Below are positions 44,454 to 56,515 of a DNA stretch of 64,000 nt, in pieces (positions within the stretch are counted from its first letter, which is position 1; each line of letters begins with the position of its first letter). The position numbers and the translations under genes were made by a program. Source of the DNA: Cristatella mucedo (Eukaryota; Bryozoa; Phylactolaemata; Cristatellidae); the NCBI GenBank assembly GCA_009760855.2, contig WPIO01000004.1, positions 1,132,501 to 1,196,500 of the forward strand. The letters are read 5' to 3'. The notes under the pieces are model-generated. The model made no database searches and was not told the origin of the DNA. It worked only from the letters and a program-made list of their open reading frames with translations.

Positions 44454-44585
44454 ATTTTTCAAGCATGATTTTACTTACTATTCTATTGCGTATCACTTTG
44501 CAGCAAATGTAAAGCGCCTAGAAAGAGATTAAGTTCTCTGAGGGCGCTTTATCAAGTGCAATATTATTATTATTATTATTATATC
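44454..44585 (+). mobile_element. LINE-A 3' end only
   Basis: Starts at TTTTTCAAGCATG in the 3' UTR, with a perfect stem-loop at 44511-44550 and a (TTA)n tail. A very short but well-preserved copy. Confidence 0.92.
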
Positions 44586-44711
44586 ACACACACGCATGCA
44601 TGCACGTGCGAAAACGCGCATGTTAGCAGATATATATCTACTAATTAAAGCTAGAAATTCCATCCTTCCTTCCGTCGTGAAGGCGGCATTGTCTTCAGGA
44701 CAGAACTATTG

Positions 44712-45178
44712 TCAAAGATCATCTGAAGTACCTCTGAAATATGGAGTACCTCAGGGCTCCGTGTTAGGTCCGGTTCTCTTCACGGTTTATACTCTCCCTC
44801 TTGCTGATGTGATTGCCAAGCACAATCTAGGCTTTCACTTCTAAGCGGATGACACTCAGTTGTACCTTTGCTTTGATCCCTCCCAGCCTTCGAGCACCTC
44901 AAATTCTTTCAACTCACTTGCTGCATGCATTGATGACATCCGCACATGGATGGCAGCAAATTTTCTAAAACTAAACCATGATAAAACTAACTTACTAGTT
45001 ATGGGCAAACCCAGTGTGATTCAGAAATTGGAAAGGCCGACGCTCAAAATTGGCTCTGCCTGCATATCTCCAGTTGAATCAGCTCGAAATCTAGGTGTCG
45101 TATTCCAAAGCGACCTCTCCGTTAGACGACCATATCAGCTCCTCAGTCAAATCTGCCCATTTTCAGCTTCATAACATC
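44712..45178 (+). mobile_element. LINE-A RT fragment ending at (AT)n
   Basis: Covers '[20 protein letters not shown]' through the catalytic region to 'FQLHN'. The catalytic Tyr codon is a TAA stop (44842-44844), followed by Ala-Asp-Asp. A single-base gain near 45119 shifts the frame. It lacks its 3' half and stops beside a TA microsatellite, which is unusual for a LINE that should lose its 5' end. Confidence 0.9.
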
Positions 45179-45196
45179 TACATAGGCAGTGAGTTG

Positions 45197-45338
<142 letters not shown>

Positions 45339-45535
45339 CATACATAACCTGCTGCCTCTAGACTCCAGATTACGGCGTCGATCCTCGAAGATCGGCAGCT
45401 GAACATGTCGGCACTAACAAATCGCAAGCCTTCTTAAATAAAGCAATCTCGTTAGTTGTAGTCAACTCGCAGCAAGGTTAAGGATGTTGGTGTTATGCTG
45501 TACCGTTAACTGTCGGCTTGGCACGGGACCGCCGA

Positions 45536-45636
<101 letters not shown>

Positions 45637-45738
45637 GATCTATTGGGCGTTTCTTAACTCTTTCCGATAGCCCTAGATAGAGAGAGCGTCTCGAGAGTTT
45701 GTTGTTGCATACCTACGGCTTTCAGGTTTCGGCTCTCA

Positions 45739-45768
45739 GGTATATGTGTGTGTGTGCATGTATATGTG

Positions 45769-45823
<55 letters not shown>

Positions 45824-45880
45824 CTATATGTATGTGTGTGTCTGTGTGCACGCGTGCGTTTGTGTCTGTGTGTGTGTGCG
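45739..45880. repeat. (TG)n-rich microsatellite
   Basis: GTGTGTG runs with TATATG and CGCGTGCG interruptions. Z-DNA-prone in character. Confidence 0.95.
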
Positions 45881-46570
45881 CGAGGGAGCACAGATTCACG
45901 TGGGCGTTAAGTGCGGTGTCGGTACTTTGCAGAGGGGCTTGTACTTTTTAAGAAAATTTAAATGTTTAGGTTTTCTTAGCACACAGTTTCACTAGCTGGT
46001 CCGAAGAGTATCTAGGCAAGCTGTATGCTGCTAGCTCCAGGCCTTCAAAACAAGGTTAACGACTTTCTTTCCGTTTGTGTGTACCGTGCGCTCTTAGCAC
46101 GGAAGTTTTATTTTTTCCGGGGCATTTCAACAATTAAACTAAGAGTTAAAGTGAGAAGCGGATAAAAAATAAAATAGTTGAAAATGAAAAAAATTTCTAC
46201 GGGTGGCTAAATAGCCCCCAAGAGGATTTCGAAGTGAAGGTTCGGAGCCACGGCGCCACGGCCTTAGTCAATCGCTTGGCCACTCCAAGCCAAAAACTTA
46301 ATTTGGCCACGCCCACGGGCTGAGGTTTTGATTGCGAAGCCGAAAGCGGCTCGACCTCGGTTACTTCTGCAGATCGTCTTTTTCAATGCTTATTCACTCT
46401 TCGAGTCGCTGCAAGCAGAGCTGGGCAAGTGGAGCTGACAGATGGCAACGAGTGCCGAGCCCTGAGTGCCGAGGCAAGTCCTACAGGTCACGGTGAAATG
46501 ATCAACTGACGAAGTGCCATTCAATGCATTACATTATTCAATGGCTTTTTTGCACTAATAATCTATTGAA
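45881..46570. other. No feature recognised
   Basis: AT-balanced sequence, no gene or repeat recognised. Confidence 0.4.
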
Positions 46571-46720
46571 GCCGACCTGGGTTGGTCCAGCGGTTAAGTT
46601 GCTCGCCCCGGCTTAAGGTCTGGCTGAGGTCGTGGGCTCAAGCCCTGAGGCATATGTGAAGCGCCTGAATAGAGATTTAGTTATCTTGGGGCGCTATACA
46701 AATGAATTATATTTATTGAT
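46571..46720 (+). mobile_element. SINE-B copy, best preserved
   Basis: tRNA-like head with an A-box TGGTCCAGCGG (46583-46593) and a B-box around GTGGGCTCAAGCCC (46632-46645), then GCATATGTGAAGCGCC, a stem-loop (46660-46695, arms AGCGCC/GGCGCT) and GCTATACAAATGAATT, followed by an AT-rich tail extending to about 46790. The 3' half mirrors the end of LINE-A' at 40.75-40.83 kb. Confidence 0.9.
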
Positions 46721-46839
46721 ATTGCCATGCTAATTCTAGCCAGTAAGTATATTATAATTATTATTATTTTTAATTATAATTAATATTGCCATTAGAGTGA
46801 AAAGACCTGCAAGTTAGTTCCGCCAGCACCATTCCCGGT

Positions 46840-47810
46840 GACGTCTGCCCAAAATCTGGACGTGGAATCCTCAATCGACTCGTCATGGGATGAGCATATT
46901 TCTTCTGGTATCGATTCGGCTTAATTTTAGTTAGGAATCATTGCCAAACTCAAGGCGTTGCTAAGATAAGCTAAGAGTACGCCAGCCGAACTATTTCGGG
47001 CATTTATAAGACAGTAAACAATTTACTGGCCAACGCTGATAGGTCTGACTCCCCAGATATTAACGGCTCAGCCAAAAATGTTCAGCCTTCTGCACTGAAA
47101 AAACTGCACATTCGTGCCTACATAAAGCCACCTCCGAGTATACCAATTGTGGAATCACAACCTACAACCCGTGACCTTCCTTTAAAGGTATTCCGAGATT
47201 TCTGCATGCGATGTGGCTACCCTTGATAAGGCCTAGTAAAAAGAGCTCGTCTCCTGAAGAAACTATAACCTCATTTCTGTGGTCCTCACTGGCAGACCAA
47301 CTTAGCCCTGCTACAACCGAGATTTTTAATGCTTCTTTGGAAAAAGAGGTTGTAAATCAAGTCCTTCAAATCGGCAATCGTCAGACCCGTACACACGTGG
47401 CCGTACATCGAGCGCCGCTGAGCGGTCTGAGCTTCATATCAGGCTCCACATCAGGCGGCGGCGAATCTCTTTCTAGATCCTCCTCCTCCTCCAGTCTGGT
47501 CACTTCGCTCGCTCGCTCGCTGGCACCAGCCTTGTCCTATCCGGCCTTCTTGGTCCTCCAGTCACGTGCTCTCGCACTGCTCGTTCGCAAGCGTCTGATC
47601 ATCTCAACGTCCCTCGCAGTAACTTGAAATATTTTCGAAATGGAGCCTTGAGCTAGTATGCACAAAGAAGTCTCGTGATCGCTTCCTTCCTGGTATAGTC
47701 GTTATTGTTAAAGGCATTGCATCTTTGAAGTCTGAGCTAAAGACTCATCCGTTTGTGCCAGACTCCAGTGAGCAGTTGTCTTCCTTGTTCCTGTGCACTT
47801 GCTCGCGCAC
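46840..47810 (+). mobile_element. LINE-C fragments, rearranged
   Basis: 46840-46990 resembles the post-catalytic RT segment ('SAQNLDV', 'SSWDEHISS', 'LGIIAKLKALLR'). 47020-47390 resembles earlier sequence: the linker upstream of RT ('DINGSAKN', 'ESQPTTRDL') and RT fingers ('RPSKKSSSPEE', 'LADQLSPATTEIFNASLEK'). 47640-47790 resembles a C-terminus ('LKSELKTHPF'). These are CR1/L2-type motifs but not LINE-A or LINE-B sequence, and their order is scrambled relative to a normal element. The 47390-47640 part is unassigned. Confidence 0.65.
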
Positions 47811-48023
47811 CCGCGCATCATTAAGTGCACGTTACTGGCCAGGGGCACGTTGATATCTCCATCCTTGATTTAGTAGTCAGACCTAAGCATGATGCTCGCT
47901 TGCTTTGCATGCTCGATACCATGCATGTCACAAACCAACGGATGTCGACCCTTTGGAAAGTTTTAAAGCACCAGGCAAGAGTTCTCTTCAGGGTGCTCTG
48001 CGTACACTGCCAATTAATATGAT

Positions 48024-48087
<64 letters not shown>

Positions 48088-48444
48088 CATATTGATTCTT
48101 CGTGCAAAGTAAAGTAAATGAGTTAAGGTTGACTTAAGAGCAGCCGCATTCAATTGGCGTCCGACGAGGGCTTCGCGGCCGCTTTGGTCCACTTGCAGAG
48201 TGTTTTTTCCCGCGACGCAATGACTGCGGAAGTCAAAACCGTAGCTGAGGTGAAGTGATTGCTGAAGTGACATGAAGTGCATGGTAAGACCAGCGGGTCG
48301 GATAAAGAATAAGGAATCGCGTTGTACGCACGCATAGGATTGCCTGTCGAAGGACCGGCATATCTGGGAAATGGACTGTGCAAAGCCGTAAACGGCCTAG
48401 TGACAAGCATTTATCGTTAGACGAAAACCTTTGTGGACGATACA
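47811..48444. other. No gene recognised; AT/CA microsatellite inside
   Basis: Contains (AT)n(AC)n(AT)n at 48017-48088. The remainder is unassigned. Confidence 0.45.
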
Positions 48445-48818
48445 GTAGCTTTTCCATTCCTCCTCTTAGACCGTAGGCGACAGCAGCTTTGGCTCTACAG
48501 ATCCTAGACTGTGGAACTCGCTTCCACAGTTCTTACGCAGCGACAACTATTCTCCTGCTACCGACTACGGCACATCCTTTCCAGCGGCTCTCAGCAGCTG
48601 CTACTTCCGTAGTACTCACTATCTCAACTACTCTCCCGACTCTGCCATGCTTCCCACTTTCTCTTTATTGTGTGAGATGAAGTCTCTTGTCTACCGAATG
48701 CAAACCGAAAGCCACCTAAGCTGAGTTTGAGTTTGCTATACATAAACTTTGCTGCGTAACACCCACATAGTCTTGGCTTTGTGAGTTACAGACGGAGATA
48801 CATTACATTACATTACAA
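48445..48818 (+). mobile_element. LINE-B 3' end with (ATTAC)n tail
   Basis: C-terminal coding sequence ('RLWNSLPQFL(R)SDN'-equivalent), the 3' UTR, and the tail ACATTACATTACATTAC. Frame broken. Confidence 0.9.
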
Positions 48819-49432
48819 CAATGATGCTTTGTTAGACTATTGGTTGCATAGCAGAGTGTAGTTTAGCACTCCATGGTCCTAGATAATTACCGCTCTGTGC
48901 CACTATTAAATTTTGTACGATTCTCGAAAAAATGTGTTGAGAAATAGTTTTTGGAGAAAATTTCACATGGCGATGTATTAGGGGACATTGAAACGATACA
49001 TTGGAAAAATTTAATTAAACCCCAAGAGAACTATATCTATCTCAAGGCACTTTGCCTATGCTGAAAAGGATGCATATCACAAAGTTAGTCACATTGCGAA
49101 AAGTTTTGGAATGCACAGGCGAGCGAAGGACAATCGACATGGGCGGAGCAATGGCTGCGTGTCTAGCAGTTAGTTTAAAGGGTCACATGTGAATGCCATC
49201 AAATCGGAAGATGACGTCAGTGTGCAGCCGGTTTCCACAAGAGTCGGACGAGTTGGTCGAGCGACTGAAGGCCTGAAGAGAAAGTAAGTCAGGCATGCGG
49301 ACGTCAAGTGAGCAAAAGTTTAGCTGATTACTCAAAAAAACGTTTTGGTACAAGCACAGTCGAAAAAGAGGCGTGCTCAGAGAGATTATCAGTTTGGGTG
49401 TGTGCAGACAATGGCCGAACAGTAGGCTGTGG
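48819..49432. other. No feature recognised
   Basis: Unassigned AT-balanced sequence. Confidence 0.4.
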
Positions 49433-49476
49433 AACGGAAAGCATTTTCCTGCTGCAGCAGGAAAATGCTTTCCGTT
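49433..49476. repeat. Perfect 44-bp palindrome
   Basis: Two exact 22-nt inverted arms with no spacer, centred on CTGCAG at 49454/49455; the left arm begins AACGGAAAGCATTTTCC. GCTTTCCGTTA is repeated twice more to 49514, directly before a LINE-A tail. Confidence 0.98.
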
Positions 49477-49514
49477 ATGTTTACGTTGCTTTCCGTTACG
49501 TTTGCTTTCCGTTA

Positions 49515-49885
49515 TAGTAATAATAATAATAATAATGCACTTGATAAAGCGAATGGTAAGTAGAATCATGCTTGAAAAGCAAACGAAATGAATAACATGG
49601 TTAGGGGTGACATGCACAGGGTCAGCATGCAAATGTGGTTAGTGGCACAGCATGCACAGTGTCAGCACGCATAAGCACATCAAGGACGAATCACAGGGAC
49701 CCGCTAAATGCTGTCCTAAATAGGTGTGTTTTTAGGTTCCTTTTAAACGTGGTCAGGTCAGGGGATGTTCTGACGCAGGTCGGGAGGGAGTTCCAGGCTT
49801 TGGGAGCATATGAACTAAATGCACGGTCTCCAAAGGATTTAAGGTTTGTACGAGGTATTTGTAGGCTGTTGGATTCCGAAAAGTG
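49515..49885 (-). mobile_element. LINE-A copy lacking its 3' hairpin
   Basis: Minus-strand copy: (TAA)n tail, ATGCACTTGATAAAGCG, then directly GAATGGTAAGTAGAATC. About 70 bases that contain the stem-loop in other copies are absent. It continues through the 3' UTR and C-terminal coding region to 'RLLDSEK' on the complementary frame. Otherwise little diverged. Confidence 0.9.
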
Positions 49886-51348
49886 GGAATTCCGAAATCC
49901 GTTACGTCGTTACATAGCGTTAGCTGTCGAGATTCCGGTCGCTACTGGCAGTTAACGAGTTCGGGCTATGCTTCCAGTCGATGCAACAGCTTTCGGTCAA
50001 TGAGTTTCGCTCGCTGTCGATTTTGTCGCGTCTGAGCGCCGCTTACTGTCGATCTGATGGGGATCTTGCGGGCCACAGACGCCACAACGTCGTACTCCCA
50101 TGGCAGACTTGTGGGAGCACGAGGGATTGGTTGCCTGGTGTGCAGTGCTCGCATCGTTGGCGTGTAGCCGTTGGCACTCGTGCTCGGCCCTCGAGGCCCT
50201 TGGCGCTATCCGCCCCCCTGAGGACCCTGACCTCGCCTTACCCAGTGGCGAGGCGGACAGGGCTTTTGCCTGCACGAGACCGCTGTCAGACAAATACGAC
50301 GGAGTCGATGCGAGGCGTGCGATGCAGGTGCGCTCTTATTTGAATGAGTGCGTATAGACAAATAGCAACAGCGCTCGTACGAACAACTTTGAAAGCGACA
50401 AAGCAGGAGCTATTTCGGCCGAAATGTGGGCGTTTCATCGCCGACCGGTGTTTTCGCCTCTCCAGCCGACGTTTCGTTCGCCCAACGACCGGCACGTGAC
50501 GTGTTCTTTGCCGCGAAATTCACTTTCTGCCCGTGCGTCGGCCTGTACACACGCTAACCACTCTCTTCTCTCTTGTCACCGCGTGCTCCGGAGCAGCACG
50601 CACGACGGCCACTACGCCAATGTGTACGCTCCTGCGCTTGCATTGCTCGCGTACGATACAGTACGAGCCCTCGTCGACAGCGGCACAACTCGCTTGGGAG
50701 AGTTTCGTCCTTCGTCGCGACGCCATCTCGCACCCACGAGCCCCTACAGACAGTGAAGTGCCAACCCGCGGGAGGGAGCGAGAGCAAGGCTCTGCGAGTC
50801 AAGTGAGAGTCAAGGCCAGTCAAGGCGAACGACCGCGTGCAAGCTCCCCAACCCGTTCCAACGGATTGGGGAGCTTGGAGCCGGAGCAGGGATGGCAGCC
50901 GCCTTTTTCTAAGGCTGCAAGGCCGCCTCCGCTGCTGAAGTACCAGCGGTGGTGGCGGCGGCGGCGGTCGAGCCGCGCGAAAAAGCCGCCAGGCCGCTGG
51001 CGAGCGCGCTCAGAGCTTCCTGCTGCCGCGACAGCTGCAGCGCTATGGCTTCGAGTTGCCGCTGCGCCGGCGCTTCCGGTGTGCCTGTCGCCGGTTCGAA
51101 GATGGCCGCGCTCGCTAGCCCCTCCGGCTGTCGCCGTCCTTCTAAATCGCTAGAAAAAAGTGCAAAAAGAAAGCCATAAGGCGGCGGCGGCAGCGATTGA
51201 GGCCTCGCGGACGAAGCAGTGACAGCAGACAGGTCACAGAGTCGAGCGAGAAAACGTCCTTTCCTTCCTAGAGAAAGCGTGAATGATTCGACCTAATTTC
51301 AGCAAGGACATGCGTGCAGCGCAGCTAAGCCAAGCGGCTACTGTCGCG
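49886..51348. other. CpG-rich region, no gene recognised
   Basis: 50500-51210 is CpG-rich. On the minus strand, about 51165-50925 reads as an open Ala/Gln/Leu-rich stretch ('LEAIALQLSRQQEALSALAS') that could be a coiled coil, but it has no identifiable family and may be compositional. It contains the hairpin at 50840-50877. Confidence 0.35.
50840..50877. repeat. Hairpin with 18-bp arms, 2-nt spacer
   Basis: The left arm CAAGCTCCCCAACCCGTT and its complement match at 17 of 18 positions, separated only by CC. Confidence 0.93.
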
Positions 51349-51462
51349 TCACGAGTGCTTTCAGAGTTGCGTTACTAGTGCGTTCAGAGGTGCGTCAAGA
51401 GTGCGTTCTGAGGTTCGTCACGAGTTCGTTCAGAGGTGTGTCACAAGTGCGTTCAGACGACG
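51349..51462. repeat. 23-bp tandem repeat
   Basis: Five copies of a unit like GTCACGAGTGCGTTCAGAGG plus TGC, with scattered substitutions. Confidence 0.9.
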
Positions 51463-51585
51463 CGGATGCACCGTCCGTCGCCGTCCACCCAGCTCGTGTA
51501 AAGTGACCAAGCAATAGGCTCGATCGGCTCTGTACCATCCGCTCCGGCTGTCCGTTCCATCGCTCTAGAGCCCTAATCTTAGCCC

Positions 51586-51735
51586 AGGGGTAAGTCGCTC
51601 GCTTCCAGCGACCGCGGGTCGGGAGTCCTGCAGCATCTGAGACATGAATTCTGCCGCTCGATTGCTCCCTGCTGCAAGTGGGACGACAGTAGCGAAGGCT
51701 CCTCTGCCGCCATGCTAATCAGCCTGTCTAATCAG
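51586..51735 (+). mobile_element. SINE-A copy, diverged
   Basis: A-box TTAGCCCAGGGGTAAG, B-box-like GGGTCGGGAGTCC, then a body matching the 26.6-kb copy (AGCGAAGGCTCCTCTG...ATGCTAATCAGCCTGTC). B-box decayed. Confidence 0.65.
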
Positions 51736-52689
51736 CCGATTCTTTGCTCGCTTTACTTTTCCCCTCTCAGCTACGGTCAGCTGCCCGGCTAACGGCTTCC
51801 CGGTTGGTTAGGTCCGAACACCGTCAGGTCTTCGACTTGCAGTCGCGCGGCAGTGTCGTCAGCAGCCGCCGCCACCGCCGCCGCGGCAGCACCGACGGCT
51901 TTTCCGCCCGCTCGGGCCTCGGCGACAGCCTTAGTGGTACGGACTTCCTTGGCGGCCAGGTCGATGCAGTCGCGCATGCGCCCCTTCGAGGACATTTTTC
52001 GGAGGGGATGGGGGAGACAAAGTATTGCTAGCAGCTGGACGTAAAAGTTCCTCTACTCATCGCGCTTCCTTTAACGCATTGGTCGGCGCTGCGTCACCTT
52101 GCTCCTGGTTAAGGGTCACGTGCTTTCTCTCTTTTTTTTATACTGTCTAACCTAGTCTGCTGTCGGCTGATGGCTTATAAGCAACTTATAGTCTCCGAGG
52201 CGTTGCAGCTTACGGATACTGAGATGGTTCTACTTCCGCTAGGGTCAAACTTGCTGCTACACGCGAACGTCACGAGACGGCGGGCGTCTAGCTAGTATCT
52301 CGGCGGCTGTGGTATCCCGGACGGCGGTACTGCAATGGCCGCTGCAATTGGATTTGTAACTTTACGTAGCGCGACACGACGCGAGCGACGCTCTCGCTAC
52401 GTGCTGGCGTCATAAAAAGTGCATAGCAGTCGATACAGAGAGGAAGCTGATGCCGAAAGCGGAAACAAGTGTCTATCGCCGGCCGCGCCTGACCCGAGCC
52501 TACAGGTGTGAAGATTTTTTAATGATTTTGAAATGGGCATTTTAAAATGTCTTTTAAAATACGTCGAGGTTTCGTGCGTGTTTTTAAGATTCGTTTTTAC
52601 AAAAGTAAAACTACTTCTGAACCACGGAAACTTGTGGAAAGTGCAATGAGCAACTCGCCGACCTTTTGGCTCCCACGGGTTTTATTTAA
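51736..52689. other. No feature recognised
   Basis: Minus-strand frame 51789-51995 is Ala-rich with no domain. The rest is unassigned. Confidence 0.4.
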
Positions 52690-52917
52690 TGCAGAAATTC
52701 CCCGGAGAAACTGCGGCAGCAAGAAGAGGAAGAAGGGAAGGACGTGGAGCAAGGAGGAAGGACAAGGAGGAAGGAAATGCCGGTGCGGGCGACAGTCAGA
52801 ATCAATTCCGACGAGCCGGGGAACATTCTGGAGCACTATTTGGCGGTGTATCAGTGCGAGGAGATTGACACAGAAAAAGGCAGCGTCTCACTTGAATATT
52901 TTTTTCAAATATTTTAA
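52690..52917 (+). CDS. Unassigned open frame, possible exon
   Basis: A 75-codon open stretch between stops at 52687 and 52915. The first half is charged (Glu/Lys/Arg, coiled-coil-like), then an internal ATG (52777) begins a less biased stretch with 'ATVRINSDEPGNILEHY' and 'YQCEEIDTEKGSVSLEYFF'. Amino-acid use there looks more protein-like than most frames nearby. I do not recognise the family, there is no splice evidence, and chance is quite possible. Confidence 0.2.
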   Translation, partial: CRNSPEKLRQQEEEEGKDVEQGGRTRRKEMPVRATVRINSDEPGNILEHYLAVYQCEEIDTEKGSVSLEYFFQIF

Positions 52918-54147
<1,230 letters not shown>

Positions 54148-54177
54148 AACATGCTTCTGCAATTTTATATATAATAT

Positions 54178-54931
54178 TATAATGTTTAATATTTACATCT
54201 TCCTGTCCGTTTCTCAAGCATTTACTTGTCTTAAACATGCATAAGGGGAGCTCTTAAAATGGCTTTTTAGATAGTTTTTTATTTTCCGGCCTGCGTGTAG
54301 GAGTTGACATTGTCAAAAGTAATTTGATCTGACGTGGTCTATCCTAGTTATCCTTGGCATGCCCGGGCTCACAGCCGTCTATCATCGGAGCAGTAAGGCA
54401 ACCTTGGCATCTCCCAGTCCACAAGAGCCGCTAGGATACTTTTCTGAGTAGCTCTATCTCAGTTCAAGATCAGTCAAAGCTTTCGAGGAGACAAGCAGAA
54501 CCCAGGTGCAGACAGCATTAGGGTTCAAGCGAGTCCAGCAGCTGAGCTCCGTGTAACCAGTGGGGGGATACTCTTTCGAAAGCTACAATTAATTGTGACG
54601 GCAGTGAGCAGTGAGCAGTTCAGTGGGCGATGCCTCTAGTAAGGCGTCGACCTCTTGGACGCCACCAAGCTGAATCTTCCCCCACCTGAATCTGTGCTGG
54701 CCCAGCCCCCCAGTTGTCCCTGCATTCGCTCCCGCGTCCGTCCGTTGTCGCCTGAGTCAGCAGCACCTCAGCAGCCAAACGAGCGTCGAGACCTAACGAA
54801 AGGAAGCGAAAGTGGCTGCTGGCCAAGGTTTTTGCAGCACCTTCAAGGCAGATCTTTTGTCGGAGCTTTGGCCGGCGATCTACTGGCTGCTCACTTGAAA
54901 GGGCTGCTCGAAACCTCTACTGAATGACCCC
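54178..54931. other. No feature recognised
   Basis: The frame 54655-54927 (90 codons, 'PPPESVLAQPP', ending Leu-Leu-Glu-Thr) is unassigned; its context resembles LTR-element gag only vaguely. Confidence 0.35.
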
Positions 54932-55024
54932 AGCGACATCGCCCTGCCAGAGGAGACTGTTCTTCAGTCCGAGCCTGCAGCGACATCGCCCTGCCAGAGG
55001 AGACTGTTCTCCTGTCCGAGCCTG
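54932..55024. repeat. 47-bp tandem duplication
   Basis: Two adjacent copies beginning AGCGACATCGCCCTGCCAGA, nearly identical (CTTCAG in the first, CTCCTG in the second). Confidence 0.93.
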
Positions 55025-55674
55025 TTTTGTGATCAACTATCTCTGGGCTGTGGTTGCTGGCATATAATTCAGCTCTCGTTCTGTATATGGAGTATCTTCA
55101 TACTAGGTTCACTTTACACGACTCTTAATTTCGCCAAAATACTAACGCCTAAATGAAGGAATGACAAAGCAGAAGAATGAGACGTGTTTACAAACCTGCT
55201 GCATCGGCCACCTTATGCCAGTTAACACTGGATTGGGTCTATATCGGGCGCTATCAACAGAGACGTCCTCAAAGACAGGTCTTTGCTTGGGGCGGAAATA
55301 TTAATGGTAGGTGCGGAAAAACCTGATCGGTTCGGAGGCCGCACTAGAGCAGAAGCACTGGTGCGGCGTCCCCCTCCTGAATCGGAGTCGCATATCCACC
55401 CGCTAGCACACATTGATCTACAACGTCCCACAGTTGTAGTCCGGAAGCGTTAGTTCAAACTGACCCATAGATAGTCAGTTATATGTATATTTAGTATCTA
55501 GGCCAGGTTTCGTGATTACACTAATGGTCTGCATTTCATGCGAACGAGAGGCCTAATCGTCAAACATGCGTGCAAGTGCCGACCAGACCGAGGGTTGCCG
55601 GCAATGGCCAAGGCATTCCTTGTCAGTCCGTTCAGATGCCTTGACCGGCGCTCCTGCCACAATTGCAAATTAAT
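55025..55674. other. No feature recognised
   Basis: Unassigned. Confidence 0.4.
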
Positions 55675-55819
55675 GTAATGTATCTCCGTCTGTACCTCCA
55701 CAAAGCCATAAAGACTATGTGAGTGTTACGCAGGAGAGTTTTGTATAGCGGACTCACAGCCTAAGCGGCTTTCGGTATTCATTCGGTAGCCAACAGCCTT
55801 CATCTCATGAAGCAAAGAG
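55675..55819 (-). mobile_element. LINE-B 3' end, short copy
   Basis: TAATGTAATGTATCTCCGTC tail and hairpin, 3' UTR and the last coding residues only. Its 5' end meets the tail of the next copy. Confidence 0.92.
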
Positions 55820-56280
55820 AATTAATGTAATGTAATGTATCTCCGTCTATAACTCCACAAAGTCATAAAGACCGTGTGGGTGTTAGGCAGGAGGGTTTTG
55901 TATAGCACACTCACAGCCTAAGCGGCTTTCGTTACCCATTCGGCAGTCAACAGACTTCGTCTCACGCAGCAAAGAGAAAGTGGGAAGCATAGCAGAGTCA
56001 GGAGAGCAGTTGAGGTAGTGAGTAGCAATGAAGTAGAAGCTCAGGACCGCTGAAAAAGATGTGCCATAGTCAACAGCAGGAGAGCAGTTTGTCGTTGCGA
56101 AAGAATTGTGGAAGCGAGTTCCACAGTCTAGGACCTGCAGAGCTAAAGCTTCTGTCGCCAACTGTCTATAAGCAGAGGAAAGGGACAGCTAATTTATTGT
56201 CCACACAGGACCTGAGGGCGCGAACAGGCTGAAAATTGGTGCAGCAGTTCAGCTAGCCGTATGAAGGCAGGCTGACGGCG
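55820..56280 (-). mobile_element. LINE-B 3' end, longer copy
   Basis: Same tail, hairpin and 3' UTR, then a C-terminal frame (55883-56161 minus, containing 'TETKSV'-like and 'SYFYATHYLNCSPDS'-like residues) up to 'AVQALRSCVD'-equivalent DNA. Same orientation as the short copy, arranged in tandem. Confidence 0.92.
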
Positions 56281-56515
56281 ATGGCCGATGACCTCTGGAA
56301 AAGTCTATTGTCACGCACCAATAAACCTCTGCATTGCTACAAGCTTAGTCACCAGATATCCAGCTTTTCCTCGAGTTTCCAGCAGATCAGCAATCGTTTC
56401 GCCGCCGGCGGGTGCGACAGAGTCGCCGCGTGCATGACGAAAAAGATTATTCTGTCGTCGAAATCGAGTCAGCTTTGGTATCTAACGAGGAGGGAGCGTG
56501 ACAGCAGCGTCTTAT
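56281..56515. other. Spacer between divergent LINE-B copies
   Basis: Open frame 56281-56520 is unassigned; it is not clearly LINE-B. Confidence 0.4.
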
